Of a stretch of 64,000 nucleotides of DNA, positions 26,994 through 35,314 are shown one piece after another; position 1 is the first letter of the stretch, and every line of letters begins with the position of its first letter. This stretch comes from JAUSIF01 sp963711595 (lineage in GTDB: Bacteria; Pseudomonadota; Alphaproteobacteria; Rhizobiales; Xanthobacteraceae). The position numbers were made by a program, and so were the translations under genes. The notes beneath the pieces were generated by a model. It was not told the DNA's origin and made no database searches. It worked only from the letters and a program-made list of their open reading frames with translations. The stretch lies in the NCBI GenBank assembly GCA_963711595.1, contig CAVQER010000001.1, positions 248,001 through 312,000 on the forward strand, written 5' to 3'.

Positions 26994-27109
26994 GGCCTCA
27001 TGGTTCGAGACGCGCCGCGTTGCGGCGCTCTTCACCATGAGGCCAGAAAAAAGCGACCTCACCCTGAGGAGCGAGGCCGGAGGCCGAGCGTCTCGAAGGG
27101 TGAGGTCGC
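26994..27109. repeat. Head-to-head pair of related palindromic elements (REP/RPE-like)
   Basis: Element 1 (26994-27044) has outer arms GGCCTCATGGT and an inner GCGCCGC-GTT-GCGGCGC stem. Element 2 (27053-27109) has outer arms GCGACCTCACCCT. In opposite orientation the two align through their asymmetric core (GAGC ... GCGTCTCGA), while the arms differ by paired changes. They lie between the 3' end of the MotB gene and the rhodanese start. Elements of this look are common in Bradyrhizobium-like genomes. Confidence 0.75.
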
Positions 27110-27121
27110 GCGTTCTGAGAG

Positions 27122-27949
27122 CTATGGCTTTACGTCGAACGGCGCGGGGGGCGCCTCTTTCATGAGCGTGATCGAGACGCGACGGTTCGCTGCGAGGTAT
27201 GGGTCCTCGGGAAACAGCGGCTGCGTGTCGGCGCGGCCGGCCACCATGTAAAACTGGGAGGTCGTGACCCCCTCATCCTGAAGGATCTGGCGTACGGCAT
27301 TGGCGCGGTCGGACGACAGGTCGAACGGACCATAGCCGGGCCGCTGCGCCTGGCGGCTCGCGGCGGTATGGCCCGTGACGGTGACGCGATAGGGCAGCTT
27401 GCGAATGGCCTCCGCGATCTTCGCGATCACGCGGCGCGTGCGCTGGTACGGCTCCTTGGCACCGTCGGGAAACATCGAGCGTCCGTCCTGATCGACGATC
27501 TCGATGTTGAGGCCTTCCTTCGTCTCGGTGACAACGATGTGCTTCGAGATTTCGGTGATCTCAGGCAGGTCCTGCAGCGCCTGACGCAGCGATGCGGCAG
27601 CAAGCGCGAACTGACGGTCGGTGATTTCGCGCAGGCCTTTTTCGAGCTGGTTGTCGAGCTGATCCGGTGTCGGTCGCTCGGTCGCGAGCTCCGGGGGAAT
27701 GCGCTCGGCGTTCTTGAGGCGCGGTCGCGTCGGCAGGCCGTCCACTTCGACGAGGCCCGCGAGGCGGTTCTCCTTCTGCGTCCCGAACGCCTCTCGCATC
27801 GAGCCGGCAACGATTTGCAGTTTGGCCGAGTCCTGCGTCGAGAATGCGACGAGCATCACGAAGAAACTGACGAGGAGGCCCATGAGGTCGGCGAACGTCA
27901 CGAACCATCCGTGACCGCCGCCGCCGTGCCCTGCTCCGCGCTTTGCCAT
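27122..27949 (-). CDS. MotB/OmpA-family stator protein
   Basis: A 275-residue protein: a short Gly/His-rich cytoplasmic start, one membrane helix with the conserved proton-binding Asp21 in FADLMGLLVSFFVML, a linker, and a C-terminal OmpA-like peptidoglycan-binding domain (TVTGHTAA ... LSSDRANAVRQIL ... NRRVSITL). With the MotA-like protein 18 bases upstream it should form an ion-driven stator. No flagellar genes are in the window, so it may serve a second motor or another energised envelope machine. Likely named motB in automatic annotation. Confidence 0.85.
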   Translation of the reverse strand: MAKRGAGHGGGGHGWFVTFADLMGLLVSFFVMLVAFSTQDSAKLQIVAGSMREAFGTQKENRLAGLVEVDGLPTRPRLKNAERIPPELATERPTPDQLDNQLEKGLREITDRQFALAAASLRQALQDLPEITEISKHIVVTETKEGLNIEIVDQDGRSMFPDGAKEPYQRTRRVIAKIAEAIRKLPYRVTVTGHTAASRQAQRPGYGPFDLSSDRANAVRQILQDEGVTTSQFYMVAGRADTQPLFPEDPYLAANRRVSITLMKEAPPAPFDVKP

Positions 27950-27967
27950 TGGCCGTGATGCGGTGCC

Positions 27968-28738
27968 CTAAGCCGGCGCCGTCTCCGCCTCGTGGTGGCT
28001 GCCTTCCGGCAGGTAGGCAACCAGCATCTCGCGCACGATCTGCGGGCTCTTCGCCTCGCGCAGCATGAGAACGCCGTCGATGATGAGCGTGCGGTTCACT
28101 TCTTCGTCGGCAAGCTTGCCGTGCAGCTTGTCCGCGAGCGGCAGGCAGAGAATGTTAGCGACCAATGCGCCGTATAGCGTCGCGAGCAGCGCGATCGCCA
28201 TGAACGGGCCGAGCTTCGAAGGATCGGTCATGTTGGCGAACATCTGCACCATGCCGATGAGCGTGCCGACCATGCCGAAGGCAGGTGCGCAGTCGCCGAT
28301 CGCGCGATAAATTTTCTGGCCTTCGTCGAGATGCGTGAGAAATGTTTCGCGATCGCGCGTCAACGTCTCGCGAATGAAATTCGAATCGTAACCGTCCGCG
28401 ACGTAGCGCACGCCCTTGGCGAGGAACGGATCCTCGACTTCAACCTTTTCCAGTCCCAGCGGCCCCTGTTTGCGCGCGATGTCAGCGAGGTTTGCGATCT
28501 CGTCGACGAGCTCGCGCTGCGTCATTCGGCGCATGGTGAAGGCGTACTTCATGCCGAGCGGAATGCCGTGCAAAATCGAGGCGAGCGGGAACCGGATCAG
28601 AGTCGCCGCGAACGCGCCGCCGAAAATGACGATGATGGCATGAACATCGTAGAAGGTCCGGAGGTCGCCGCCCATCAGGATGAGCGTGACGACCACCGCA
28701 GCGCCGGCAAACATGCCTAGCCCGGTGGTGAGATCCAT
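27968..28738 (-). CDS. MotA/PomA-type stator channel protein
   Basis: A 256-residue membrane protein with four helices and the MotA landmarks PAFGMVGTLIGMVQMFANM and a GPFMAIALLATLYGALVAN segment. The size and the sequence GGDLRTFYDVHAIIVIFGG match the short PomA/MotA class. It would pair with the MotB-like protein encoded next in the operon. The frame is open 31 codons further upstream; the ATG at 28738 starts the first membrane helix and fits family length. Confidence 0.87.
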   Translation of the reverse strand: MDLTTGLGMFAGAAVVVTLILMGGDLRTFYDVHAIIVIFGGAFAATLIRFPLASILHGIPLGMKYAFTMRRMTQRELVDEIANLADIARKQGPLGLEKVEVEDPFLAKGVRYVADGYDSNFIRETLTRDRETFLTHLDEGQKIYRAIGDCAPAFGMVGTLIGMVQMFANMTDPSKLGPFMAIALLATLYGALVANILCLPLADKLHGKLADEEVNRTLIIDGVLMLREAKSPQIVREMLVAYLPEGSHHEAETAPA

Positions 28739-28987
28739 CGGTTTCTCCGTCCTTGCACGCGCCGTCCTGGCGCGGCTCACCCACCTCTCGATTAGCGCGG
28801 GGCGCCCTAAAGGACGGTTAAGTCCGATCAATCGCTTCGTATCGTGCCGCGGGCCCGAGATCGGCGCAGATCGGATAGCGCAATCGCGATTTGCCGGCCT
28901 TCAGAGGGCACCCTAGGCTTTGATCGGGGGCTGGGTTGATAAACCGCGCGAAATCGCGGCTGCAACCCTGGTACGGGAGATCGAGTC

Positions 28988-30436
28988 ATGTGTGCAGGAG
29001 ACGACCGGAACTGTCCCCAATTTGAGCTTCACCACAAAGCGCTTCTCGACGACCTCGACGCCGAGCGGCGGAGTTTCCTAAAGAGCGCGTTCGCGGCAAC
29101 CGGCGGTGCGGCGGCCCTGAGCGCCGGCGGCGCGTTCGTGAAGCCGGCAGCCGCACAGACTGCAGCGGCCCGGCAGGGCAAGCCAAACCATCACTATCTC
29201 CCCGCAACGGCCGACACGGTGCACTGGGGCTACTTCAGTAAGTTGCTGAAGCCGCAGCTCGAAGTGAATTCCGGCGACTTCGTCACAATCGAAGTCCTGA
29301 CACATCACGCGAACGACGACGCCGAGCGCATGGTGAAAGGCGATCCAGGAGCGGAAAGCGTATTCCTCTGGACGAAGGACAAGAAGGGTGTGAACCGGCG
29401 CGGAGCGGGGCCAATAGATGGAAAGCTGCTGGGCCGCGGATCGGGCGAAGGCTTCGGCGTGCATATCTGCACCGGCCCAGTTTCAGTGCGTGGGGCGGAG
29501 CCCGGCGATATCCTCGAGGTGCGCATCATCGACGTGAAGCCGCGGCCGTGCGCCAATGACAAATTTGCGGGCAAGGCGTTCGGGAGCAACGCTGCTGCTT
29601 GGTGGGGATTTCACTACAAGGAACTTCTCACCGACCCGAAGCCGCGTGAAGTGATAACGATCTACGAAATCGACGCAACCGGGCAACGTAACTGGGCTAA
29701 GGCCGTCTATAACTTTCAATGGACGCCGCAGACCGATCCCTTTGGCGTCGTTCACAAGACGATCGACTATCCAGGCGTTCCTGTAGATCACAGCACCGTC
29801 AAAGAAAATCACGGAGTCCTAAAAAATGTCCGGATACCGATCCGTCCGCATTTCGGAGTTGTCGGACTAGCTCCAAGGGAAGCCGATGTCGTCGACTCTA
29901 TCCCGCCCGGTTACTTCGGCGGCAATATCGACAACTGGCGTATCGGCAAGGGCGCAACGATGTATTATCCCGTCGCCGTTTCTGGCGGACTTCTTTCCGT
30001 CGGCAACTCCCACGCCTCGCAGGGCAACTCCGAACTGTGCGGAACTGCGATCGAGTGTTCGCTTACGGGAACATTCCAACTTATTGTGCACAAACAATCG
30101 ACGCTTGGTGGAACGTCGCTAGCCGACCTCAACTATCCGCTGCTGGAAACCCAGGACGAGTGGGTACTGCACGGCTTCAGCTATGCCAACTACCTGGCCG
30201 AGCTCGGGCCAAAGGCGCAGCAGGAAATCTATGAGAAGTCGTCAGTCGACCTCGCATTGAAGGATGCGTTCCGCAAGATGCGGAGTTTTCTCATGCGGAC
30301 GAAAGGGCTCACCGAGGATGAGGCAATCTCGCTGATGTCCATCGGTGTGGACTTCGGCATTACCCAGGTGGTCGACGGCAACTGGGGCGTTCACGCAATC
30401 ATCAAGAAAGGCCTGTTCGCAGGCTCCGAGGCCTAA
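28988..30436 (+). CDS. Formamidase/acetamidase family protein with Tat leader
   Basis: A 482-residue FmdA/AmdA-family amidohydrolase, which hydrolyses formamide (or acetamide) to ammonia and the acid. A twin-arginine leader is plain: RRSFLKSAFAATGG near residue 27, followed by a hydrophobic stretch and cleavage region KPAAAQ. Family segments include VHICTGPVSVRGAEPGDILEV and VGNSHASQGNSELCGTAIE. Most characterised formamidases are cytoplasmic, so export is unusual. The start has a GGGAGA site. Divergent from motA by 249 bases. Confidence 0.87.
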   Translation: MCAGDDRNCPQFELHHKALLDDLDAERRSFLKSAFAATGGAAALSAGGAFVKPAAAQTAAARQGKPNHHYLPATADTVHWGYFSKLLKPQLEVNSGDFVTIEVLTHHANDDAERMVKGDPGAESVFLWTKDKKGVNRRGAGPIDGKLLGRGSGEGFGVHICTGPVSVRGAEPGDILEVRIIDVKPRPCANDKFAGKAFGSNAAAWWGFHYKELLTDPKPREVITIYEIDATGQRNWAKAVYNFQWTPQTDPFGVVHKTIDYPGVPVDHSTVKENHGVLKNVRIPIRPHFGVVGLAPREADVVDSIPPGYFGGNIDNWRIGKGATMYYPVAVSGGLLSVGNSHASQGNSELCGTAIECSLTGTFQLIVHKQSTLGGTSLADLNYPLLETQDEWVLHGFSYANYLAELGPKAQQEIYEKSSVDLALKDAFRKMRSFLMRTKGLTEDEAISLMSIGVDFGITQVVDGNWGVHAIIKKGLFAGSEA

Positions 30437-30478
30437 ACGCCGCCCCGGGCGGCTACTCGGCAAGGCCAAATTCTTCAA

Positions 30479-30505
30479 GCGGCGGCGGCCTCGGCCCGCC
30501 GCCGC
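30479..30505 (+). terminator. GC-rich hairpin after the formamidase gene
   Basis: Perfect 10-base arms GCGGCGGCGG and complement with a 7-base loop lie 43 bases after the stop and are followed by only a short CTTT. It may terminate or protect the formamidase transcript ahead of mmsA; weak evidence for true termination. Confidence 0.4.
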
Positions 30506-30590
30506 AGCCTTTCGCGCGCGGCACGTCTGCGCTAGGAACGAAGAAAATCCGGATAACGGGCAGGTCCGAAGGGACAGGGAGAGCGGCAAG

Positions 30591-32087
30591 ATGCGCGAGA
30601 TCGGCCATTTCATCGGCGGAAAGCACGTAAAGGGCGTATCCGGCCGTACGGGCGACGTGTTCCAGCCCATGACCGGCGAGGTGATCGGCAAGGTCGCCCT
30701 CGCCAACGCCGCTGAGGTCCGCGCCGCCGTCGAGAATGCGAAGGCCGCGCAACCCGGATGGGCGGCGACCAATCCGCAGCGCCGCGCCCGCGTAATGTTC
30801 AAGTTCGTGGAGCTGATACAGAAGGAATACGACAAGCTCGCCGACCTGCTCGCGCGCGAGCATGGGAAGACCATTGGGGACGCCCGGGGCGATATCCAGC
30901 GCGGGCTTGAGGTCGTCGAATTCGCCTGCGGCATCCCGCAATTGATGAAGGGCGAATATACCGAAAGTGCCGGGCCCGGCATCGACCTCTACTCGATGCG
31001 GCAGCCGCTCGGCGTCGTCGCGGGAATCACCCCGTTCAACTTCCCGGCGATGATCCCGATGTGGAAATTCGCTCCCGCGATCGCCTGCGGCAACGCGTTT
31101 ATCCTAAAACCGTCCGAGCGCGACCCGGGCGTGCCCATGCAACTCGCAGAATTGATGATCGAAGCGGGGCTCCCGGCCGGGATCCTCAATGTCGTGAACG
31201 GCGATAAGGTCGCGGTCGATGCGATCCTGGACGATCCGGATATTCGCGCCGTCGGCTTTGTCGGGTCCACGCCAATCGCGGAATACGTCTATACGCGCGG
31301 CACTGCGCATGGAAAGCGCGTGCAGTGCTTCGGTGGCGCGAAGAACCACATGATCGTGATGCCGGACGCAGACATGGACCAGGCGGTCGATGCCCTGGTC
31401 GGCGCAGGTTACGGCTCGGCGGGCGAGCGCTGCATGGCCATTTCTGTCGCGGTCCCGGTCGGAAAGAAGACCGCGGACAATCTCGTGGATCGGCTGATTC
31501 CGCGAGTGGAGAGCCTGAAGATCGGTCCTTCGACCTCGAGCGATGCGGATCTCGGCCCGCTCGTCACGAAGCAGCATCTGGAGAAGGTGCTCGGCTATGT
31601 CGAGACGGGGATCAAGGAAGGCGCGAAGCTCAAGGTCGACGGACGCGGCTTCAAAATGCAGGGCTATGAGAATGGTTTCTACATGGGCGGTTGCCTGTTC
31701 GACGAAGTGAAGCCGGACATGAAGATCTACAAGGACGAGATCTTCGGTCCCGTGCTCTCGGTCGTCCGCGCCAATGATTACCAGGAAGCGCTCGATCTCC
31801 CGAGCAAGAACGAATACGGCAACGGCGTCGCGATCTTTACGCGCGATGGTGATGCGGCGCGCGACTTCGCGTCGAAGGTCGACGTCGGAATGGTCGGCAT
31901 CAACTTCGCGATCCCGGTGCCGCTCGCCTACTACACTTTCGGGGGCTGGAAGCGCTCGGTCTTCGGTGACCTCAACCAGCACGGGCCGGATTCAGTGCGT
32001 TTCTACACAAAGACCAAGACCGTCACGTCGCGCTGGCCGTCCGGCATCAAGGACGGCGCGGAATTCGTCATCCCGACGATGAAGTGA
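30591..32087 (+). CDS. mmsA: CoA-acylating methylmalonate-semialdehyde dehydrogenase
   Basis: A 498-residue aldehyde dehydrogenase. MmsA landmarks are GITPFNFPAMIPMWKFAPA, LKPSERDPGVPMQLAEL and the catalytic Cys in SAGERCMAISVAV. It converts methylmalonate semialdehyde or malonate semialdehyde with CoA and NAD to propionyl-CoA or acetyl-CoA plus CO2, in valine, beta-alanine or inositol breakdown. The ATG at 30591 has an AGGGAGA site; upstream open frame is ignored. It is not next to other valine-pathway genes. Confidence 0.95.
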   Translation: MREIGHFIGGKHVKGVSGRTGDVFQPMTGEVIGKVALANAAEVRAAVENAKAAQPGWAATNPQRRARVMFKFVELIQKEYDKLADLLAREHGKTIGDARGDIQRGLEVVEFACGIPQLMKGEYTESAGPGIDLYSMRQPLGVVAGITPFNFPAMIPMWKFAPAIACGNAFILKPSERDPGVPMQLAELMIEAGLPAGILNVVNGDKVAVDAILDDPDIRAVGFVGSTPIAEYVYTRGTAHGKRVQCFGGAKNHMIVMPDADMDQAVDALVGAGYGSAGERCMAISVAVPVGKKTADNLVDRLIPRVESLKIGPSTSSDADLGPLVTKQHLEKVLGYVETGIKEGAKLKVDGRGFKMQGYENGFYMGGCLFDEVKPDMKIYKDEIFGPVLSVVRANDYQEALDLPSKNEYGNGVAIFTRDGDAARDFASKVDVGMVGINFAIPVPLAYYTFGGWKRSVFGDLNQHGPDSVRFYTKTKTVTSRWPSGIKDGAEFVIPTMK

Positions 32088-32088
32088 C

Positions 32089-32115
32089 GTTGGAGCGCGC
32101 TCCGCGCGCTCCAAC
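32089..32115 (+). terminator. Hairpin immediately after mmsA
   Basis: Twelve-base perfect arms (GTTGGAGCGCGC) with a 3-base loop begin 2 bases after the mmsA stop. A second, weaker stem (CGCGCC-TTC-GGCGCG) follows at 32140-32154. No T-run is present. It lies between convergent genes, so a termination or RNA-end role for both is likely. Confidence 0.6.
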
Positions 32116-32183
32116 CACATCCCGGCCGAGCCCTCGGGTCGCGCCTTCGGCGCGCCCAAGGATAAACTCCGCGAGAGCCGGGA

Positions 32184-33857
32184 TCACGGCGACGGCGCCT
32201 CCCAGTCGTCCCAGCCTCGCCATTGGTCCGGGTACTGACGGATCAGCCATCTAAGTTCATCCACGAACTCGCGAACGGCGTGCTGAATGACGGCTTCGCC
32301 ATTGAGCGAGCTTGTCATCTCGATGGCCGGGCCGATGCGCACAACGATCCCGTCGCCGGTCTTCACGGTGAAAACCGGCAGCAACCGCGCACCAGTCTCA
32401 AGCGCGAGTGCCGGCGCCCCGGTTGCCAATGTCATGCGGCCTCGGAACAGTTGGCAATGCGCGAGGCGGCGCCCCTCCCAGGCACCGGCGGTGATCGACA
32501 CGATCCCATTGCCCCGGAGATTGGCTGCGGCGCGTGCGAATGCGCTGCTGGGATGATTGCGGTCAATCACAATGCGTTCCCTGAGATATTTCGTTTCCGC
32601 TCGCCAGCGCATCGGGTTCAGAAAGCGAATTCCGAATCGGGTTTTCGAGAATCCATGCTCAGGCCGGCTGACGTGCGACACGGCGTAGCCTGCACGGTGC
32701 AATGCCATTTTCGTCGCCAGCGTATTGAACGCGGTATGCGCAATCCACAGCACCGCTCCCTTCCCCGCATCGAGTGCGGATCGCAGTTCACTGTCTCCCT
32801 GCAAAACGATATTTGCGTTCCAGCCCGAACCAAATTCCTTCAGCACTTGAATATGATGTTCGGTCCGTCGAGCGGCTGTGGCGCCGGCGATCGAGGCAGC
32901 ACGCCCGTCAGCGGCAGGAAGGCCGAGCGCCGAAGCGATCTTCGCGGTGCGGCGCTTCACCTTGTCGTCACCCCACAATCTCTTTGCGCGCTCAACGATG
33001 TCTGAACTCCGATGCCACTTCGCTTCCGGAAGGAAATGCGCGACAAACCAGAGAACGGGTAGCTCGGTCAAAAATCTGGCGTCAGCAGGTGAAAACCGCT
33101 TCCGTGACGTTGGAGCAAGCTCTCGCGTCGCGAGTTCTATGCGGCGCGCTGGCCGCCTGGCCAGCGAAGCGGCGCGACGGCGGTGATCAGTTCGAAATGG
33201 ATCGACAAGGTGCCTTCCCTTTCCGATCGTCTCGCACGCCGCTATTTCAAGATGCGCCACGTTCATCCCGCGGGCCAGAAACCAGCGACTGATTTCTGCC
33301 TCATGTCCGATCGCGGCGAAGGAGCCGAGCCTGCGATAGTCCGCCAGGCGCCTCAATCCGGGATTGAACGTGTAGCCGCCCCATACTTGATCGTGCTCGC
33401 GTTCGTTGCATCGATACCCTATGCCGTTGTAGGTGCGTGGCCGCGAGTTGAAGAAACGAAAGTCGAAGTCCGGCTTCTGCCCGCGATGGCGACCTGAGAC
33501 GACGGCGATTTCGGGAACGGACTCGAGCAGAATGATGGACTCCTCGATCAGGCCTTCTCTGAAGAAGCGCCAGTCGTCCTCGCAGTGAAAAATATACGGG
33601 GTCTGCACGTCCGCATATGCCTTGTCGATGCTCGCGATCTGTCCGACCGGGGGATCGTTCAAGATCACCCGAAATTTTTGACTGACCCGCCGCAGGACGT
33701 CGTAAACTTGATCGTTGCCGGAATCTTCAACGAGTACGTATTTCGCGATCGGGTAGGTATTGAATTGAAGAAATGTCTCGAGAGTCTCCGCGAGAAGATC
33801 AAAACGATTGCAGCTCGTCAGGACAAATGTGACGCCCCTCGTGGACATGGACTGCAC
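32184..33857 (-). CDS. Fusion of GT2-like glycosyltransferase and LpxL-like acyltransferase
   Basis: A 557-residue protein in two parts. Residues 1-~235 resemble a family 2 glycosyltransferase: FVLTSCNRFDLLAETLETF, VLVEDSGNDQ and HCEDDWRF, where acidic residues could bind metal and sugar nucleotide. Residues ~265-557 resemble the LpxL/HtrB lysophospholipid acyltransferase group (FLTELPVLWFVAHFLPEAKW, then VLWIAHTAFNTLATKMAL). The usual HX4D/E motif reads HTAFNT, lacking the acid. A GTG at 33857, 4 bases after a GGGGAG site, is the better start; ATG at 33848 is possible. One continuous frame, so the fusion is not a frameshift effect. Substrate unknown, probably an envelope glycolipid. Confidence 0.7.
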   Translation of the reverse strand: MQSMSTRGVTFVLTSCNRFDLLAETLETFLQFNTYPIAKYVLVEDSGNDQVYDVLRRVSQKFRVILNDPPVGQIASIDKAYADVQTPYIFHCEDDWRFFREGLIEESIILLESVPEIAVVSGRHRGQKPDFDFRFFNSRPRTYNGIGYRCNEREHDQVWGGYTFNPGLRRLADYRRLGSFAAIGHEAEISRWFLARGMNVAHLEIAACETIGKGRHLVDPFRTDHRRRAASLARRPARRIELATRELAPTSRKRFSPADARFLTELPVLWFVAHFLPEAKWHRSSDIVERAKRLWGDDKVKRRTAKIASALGLPAADGRAASIAGATAARRTEHHIQVLKEFGSGWNANIVLQGDSELRSALDAGKGAVLWIAHTAFNTLATKMALHRAGYAVSHVSRPEHGFSKTRFGIRFLNPMRWRAETKYLRERIVIDRNHPSSAFARAAANLRGNGIVSITAGAWEGRRLAHCQLFRGRMTLATGAPALALETGARLLPVFTVKTGDGIVVRIGPAIEMTSSLNGEAVIQHAVREFVDELRWLIRQYPDQWRGWDDWEAPSP

Positions 33858-33977
33858 CAGGCTCCCCTAAGGGAAGTCTAGACATCGCACCGCCGCGGCG
33901 ACAACTGAAGACGAATCCGCGCGTTGCAGACGACGGGGAAGCAACTAAAATCGTTATTCCAATAGGGGGTAATCCGA

Positions 33978-34619
33978 ATGGCCGAGTACCAGCTCCATTG
34001 CTTCGCGCAGTCCGGCAATTCGTATCGTGCCGCGCTGATGCTCAATCTCGTCGGCGCTGATTGGGAGCCGGTGTTCGTCGATTATTTTGGGAAAAAGGTG
34101 CACCTCTCGCCGGAGTACCGGGCCGAAATCAACGAGATGGGTGAAGCGCCGGTGCTCGTGCACGGCAAGAAAAAGCTCAGCCAGTCGGGCGTGATCCTCG
34201 CCTACCTCTCGGACAAATTCGGCAAATTCCAACCGCAAGGCGAAGATGAGCGCCTCGAGTGCCTGCGCTGGATCATCTTCGACAATCAGAAGGTCAACGG
34301 GTATCTCGGTCCTTTCCGCGCGATGAAGAACTTCATTCCGAACGCCGATCCGGCAGTGATGGCATTTCTCAAGGGCCGCTTCACCAACACGCTCGGCGTC
34401 GTGAACAAGCGGCTGGGCGCAAGGCCGTTTCTGATCGGCGAGCGGCCGACGATCGCGGACATATCACTCTCGGGCTACCTCTTCTATCCGGCCGAAGAGT
34501 TCGGCTTCGACTTCGCCACCGAATACCCGGCGATCGGCGCGTGGCGTGAGCGCATTCGCGCGCTTCCCGGTTGGGCGGATCCGTATGAGCTGATGCCGGG
34601 GCATCCGCTGCTCGCGTAA
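33978..34619 (+). CDS. Glutathione S-transferase family protein
   Basis: A 213-residue GST with the N-terminal thioredoxin-like half (LHCFAQSGNSYRAALMLNL, then EAPVLVHGKKKLSQSGVIL, where the Ser-Gly pair binds glutathione) and a helical C-terminal half with RPTIADISLSGYLFY. It likely conjugates or isomerises a hydrophobic substrate with glutathione. The start has an AGGGGG site. Divergent from the fusion gene. Confidence 0.92.
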   Translation: MAEYQLHCFAQSGNSYRAALMLNLVGADWEPVFVDYFGKKVHLSPEYRAEINEMGEAPVLVHGKKKLSQSGVILAYLSDKFGKFQPQGEDERLECLRWIIFDNQKVNGYLGPFRAMKNFIPNADPAVMAFLKGRFTNTLGVVNKRLGARPFLIGERPTIADISLSGYLFYPAEEFGFDFATEYPAIGAWRERIRALPGWADPYELMPGHPLLA

Positions 34620-34706
34620 ACTATCCACAGGAGTAGCGGTGGCGGTCCCCCCGACTCACGTATACGATTGTGACAGACCGTTTTTGAGTCTGTGGGGCGT
34701 CGGTAA

Positions 34707-35279
34707 ATGATTGGCGTGGTTCGGATTCTCGCCGTGCTGGCGGGCGTCGCGGTTGCTGGTTGTCAGACTGACGGTCTCGTTGGATCCGAGGCCAGCGGCG
34801 CGGCCAAGCCGCGTGTGATCGACACGCTGAAGACGGCGCCGCGGACGACCGTGTCCAAAAAAGACTCTGGAGCCGTCGCGCAAGGCGATGTTTCCGCTCG
34901 CAGCACTACTGCGAGCGACGATCGGGCGAGTGCGCGGACCATTCAGACAGCCGCAGCAAGCCCCGGAGCCAGTGCTCCCCCTGGCGGCGACACGGTAGCG
35001 ATCCCTGCGCAAAGCCTGTTCGGCAATTGGACCCTCGTGGACAACAGCGGCCGCAAGTGCCGCCTCATCCTCGGCGGGGTGCTCGTTGGCGCCGCCTACT
35101 CCGCACGCGGGGAAGCCGACTGCCCGCAAGCCTTCACCACAGTGCAGAGCTGGGAGATCCAGGGGCCGGAGTTGATCCTGCGCAACCAATCGCGCGGAAT
35201 CGTGGGCCGACTTCAGCCGACGGGACCCGCACGGTTCGACGGCCATGCCGACGGCGGCGCTGTCTATCTCGTTCGCTGA
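34707..35279 (+). CDS. Omp19-like lipoprotein with AprI/Inh protease-inhibitor domain
   Basis: A 190-residue lipoprotein: leader with lipobox VAVAGC (Cys19), a low-complexity Ser/Ala/Thr linker to about residue 100, then a compact domain (LFGNWTLVDNSGRKCRLIL ... GEADCPQAF ... SWEIQGPELILR) with a Cys pair. The overall plan and ending (RFDGHADGGAVYLVR) match Brucella Omp19, whose domain belongs to the AprI/Inh inhibitors of serralysin-type proteases. It is expected in the outer membrane. The target here is unknown; a serralysin-like RTX protease is encoded at 8500-11544. Confidence 0.85.
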   Translation: MIGVVRILAVLAGVAVAGCQTDGLVGSEASGAAKPRVIDTLKTAPRTTVSKKDSGAVAQGDVSARSTTASDDRASARTIQTAAASPGASAPPGGDTVAIPAQSLFGNWTLVDNSGRKCRLILGGVLVGAAYSARGEADCPQAFTTVQSWEIQGPELILRNQSRGIVGRLQPTGPARFDGHADGGAVYLVR

Positions 35280-35314
35280 GCGTCAGCACGGCGTTCGCGC
35301 GCCGGCCGACAAAA

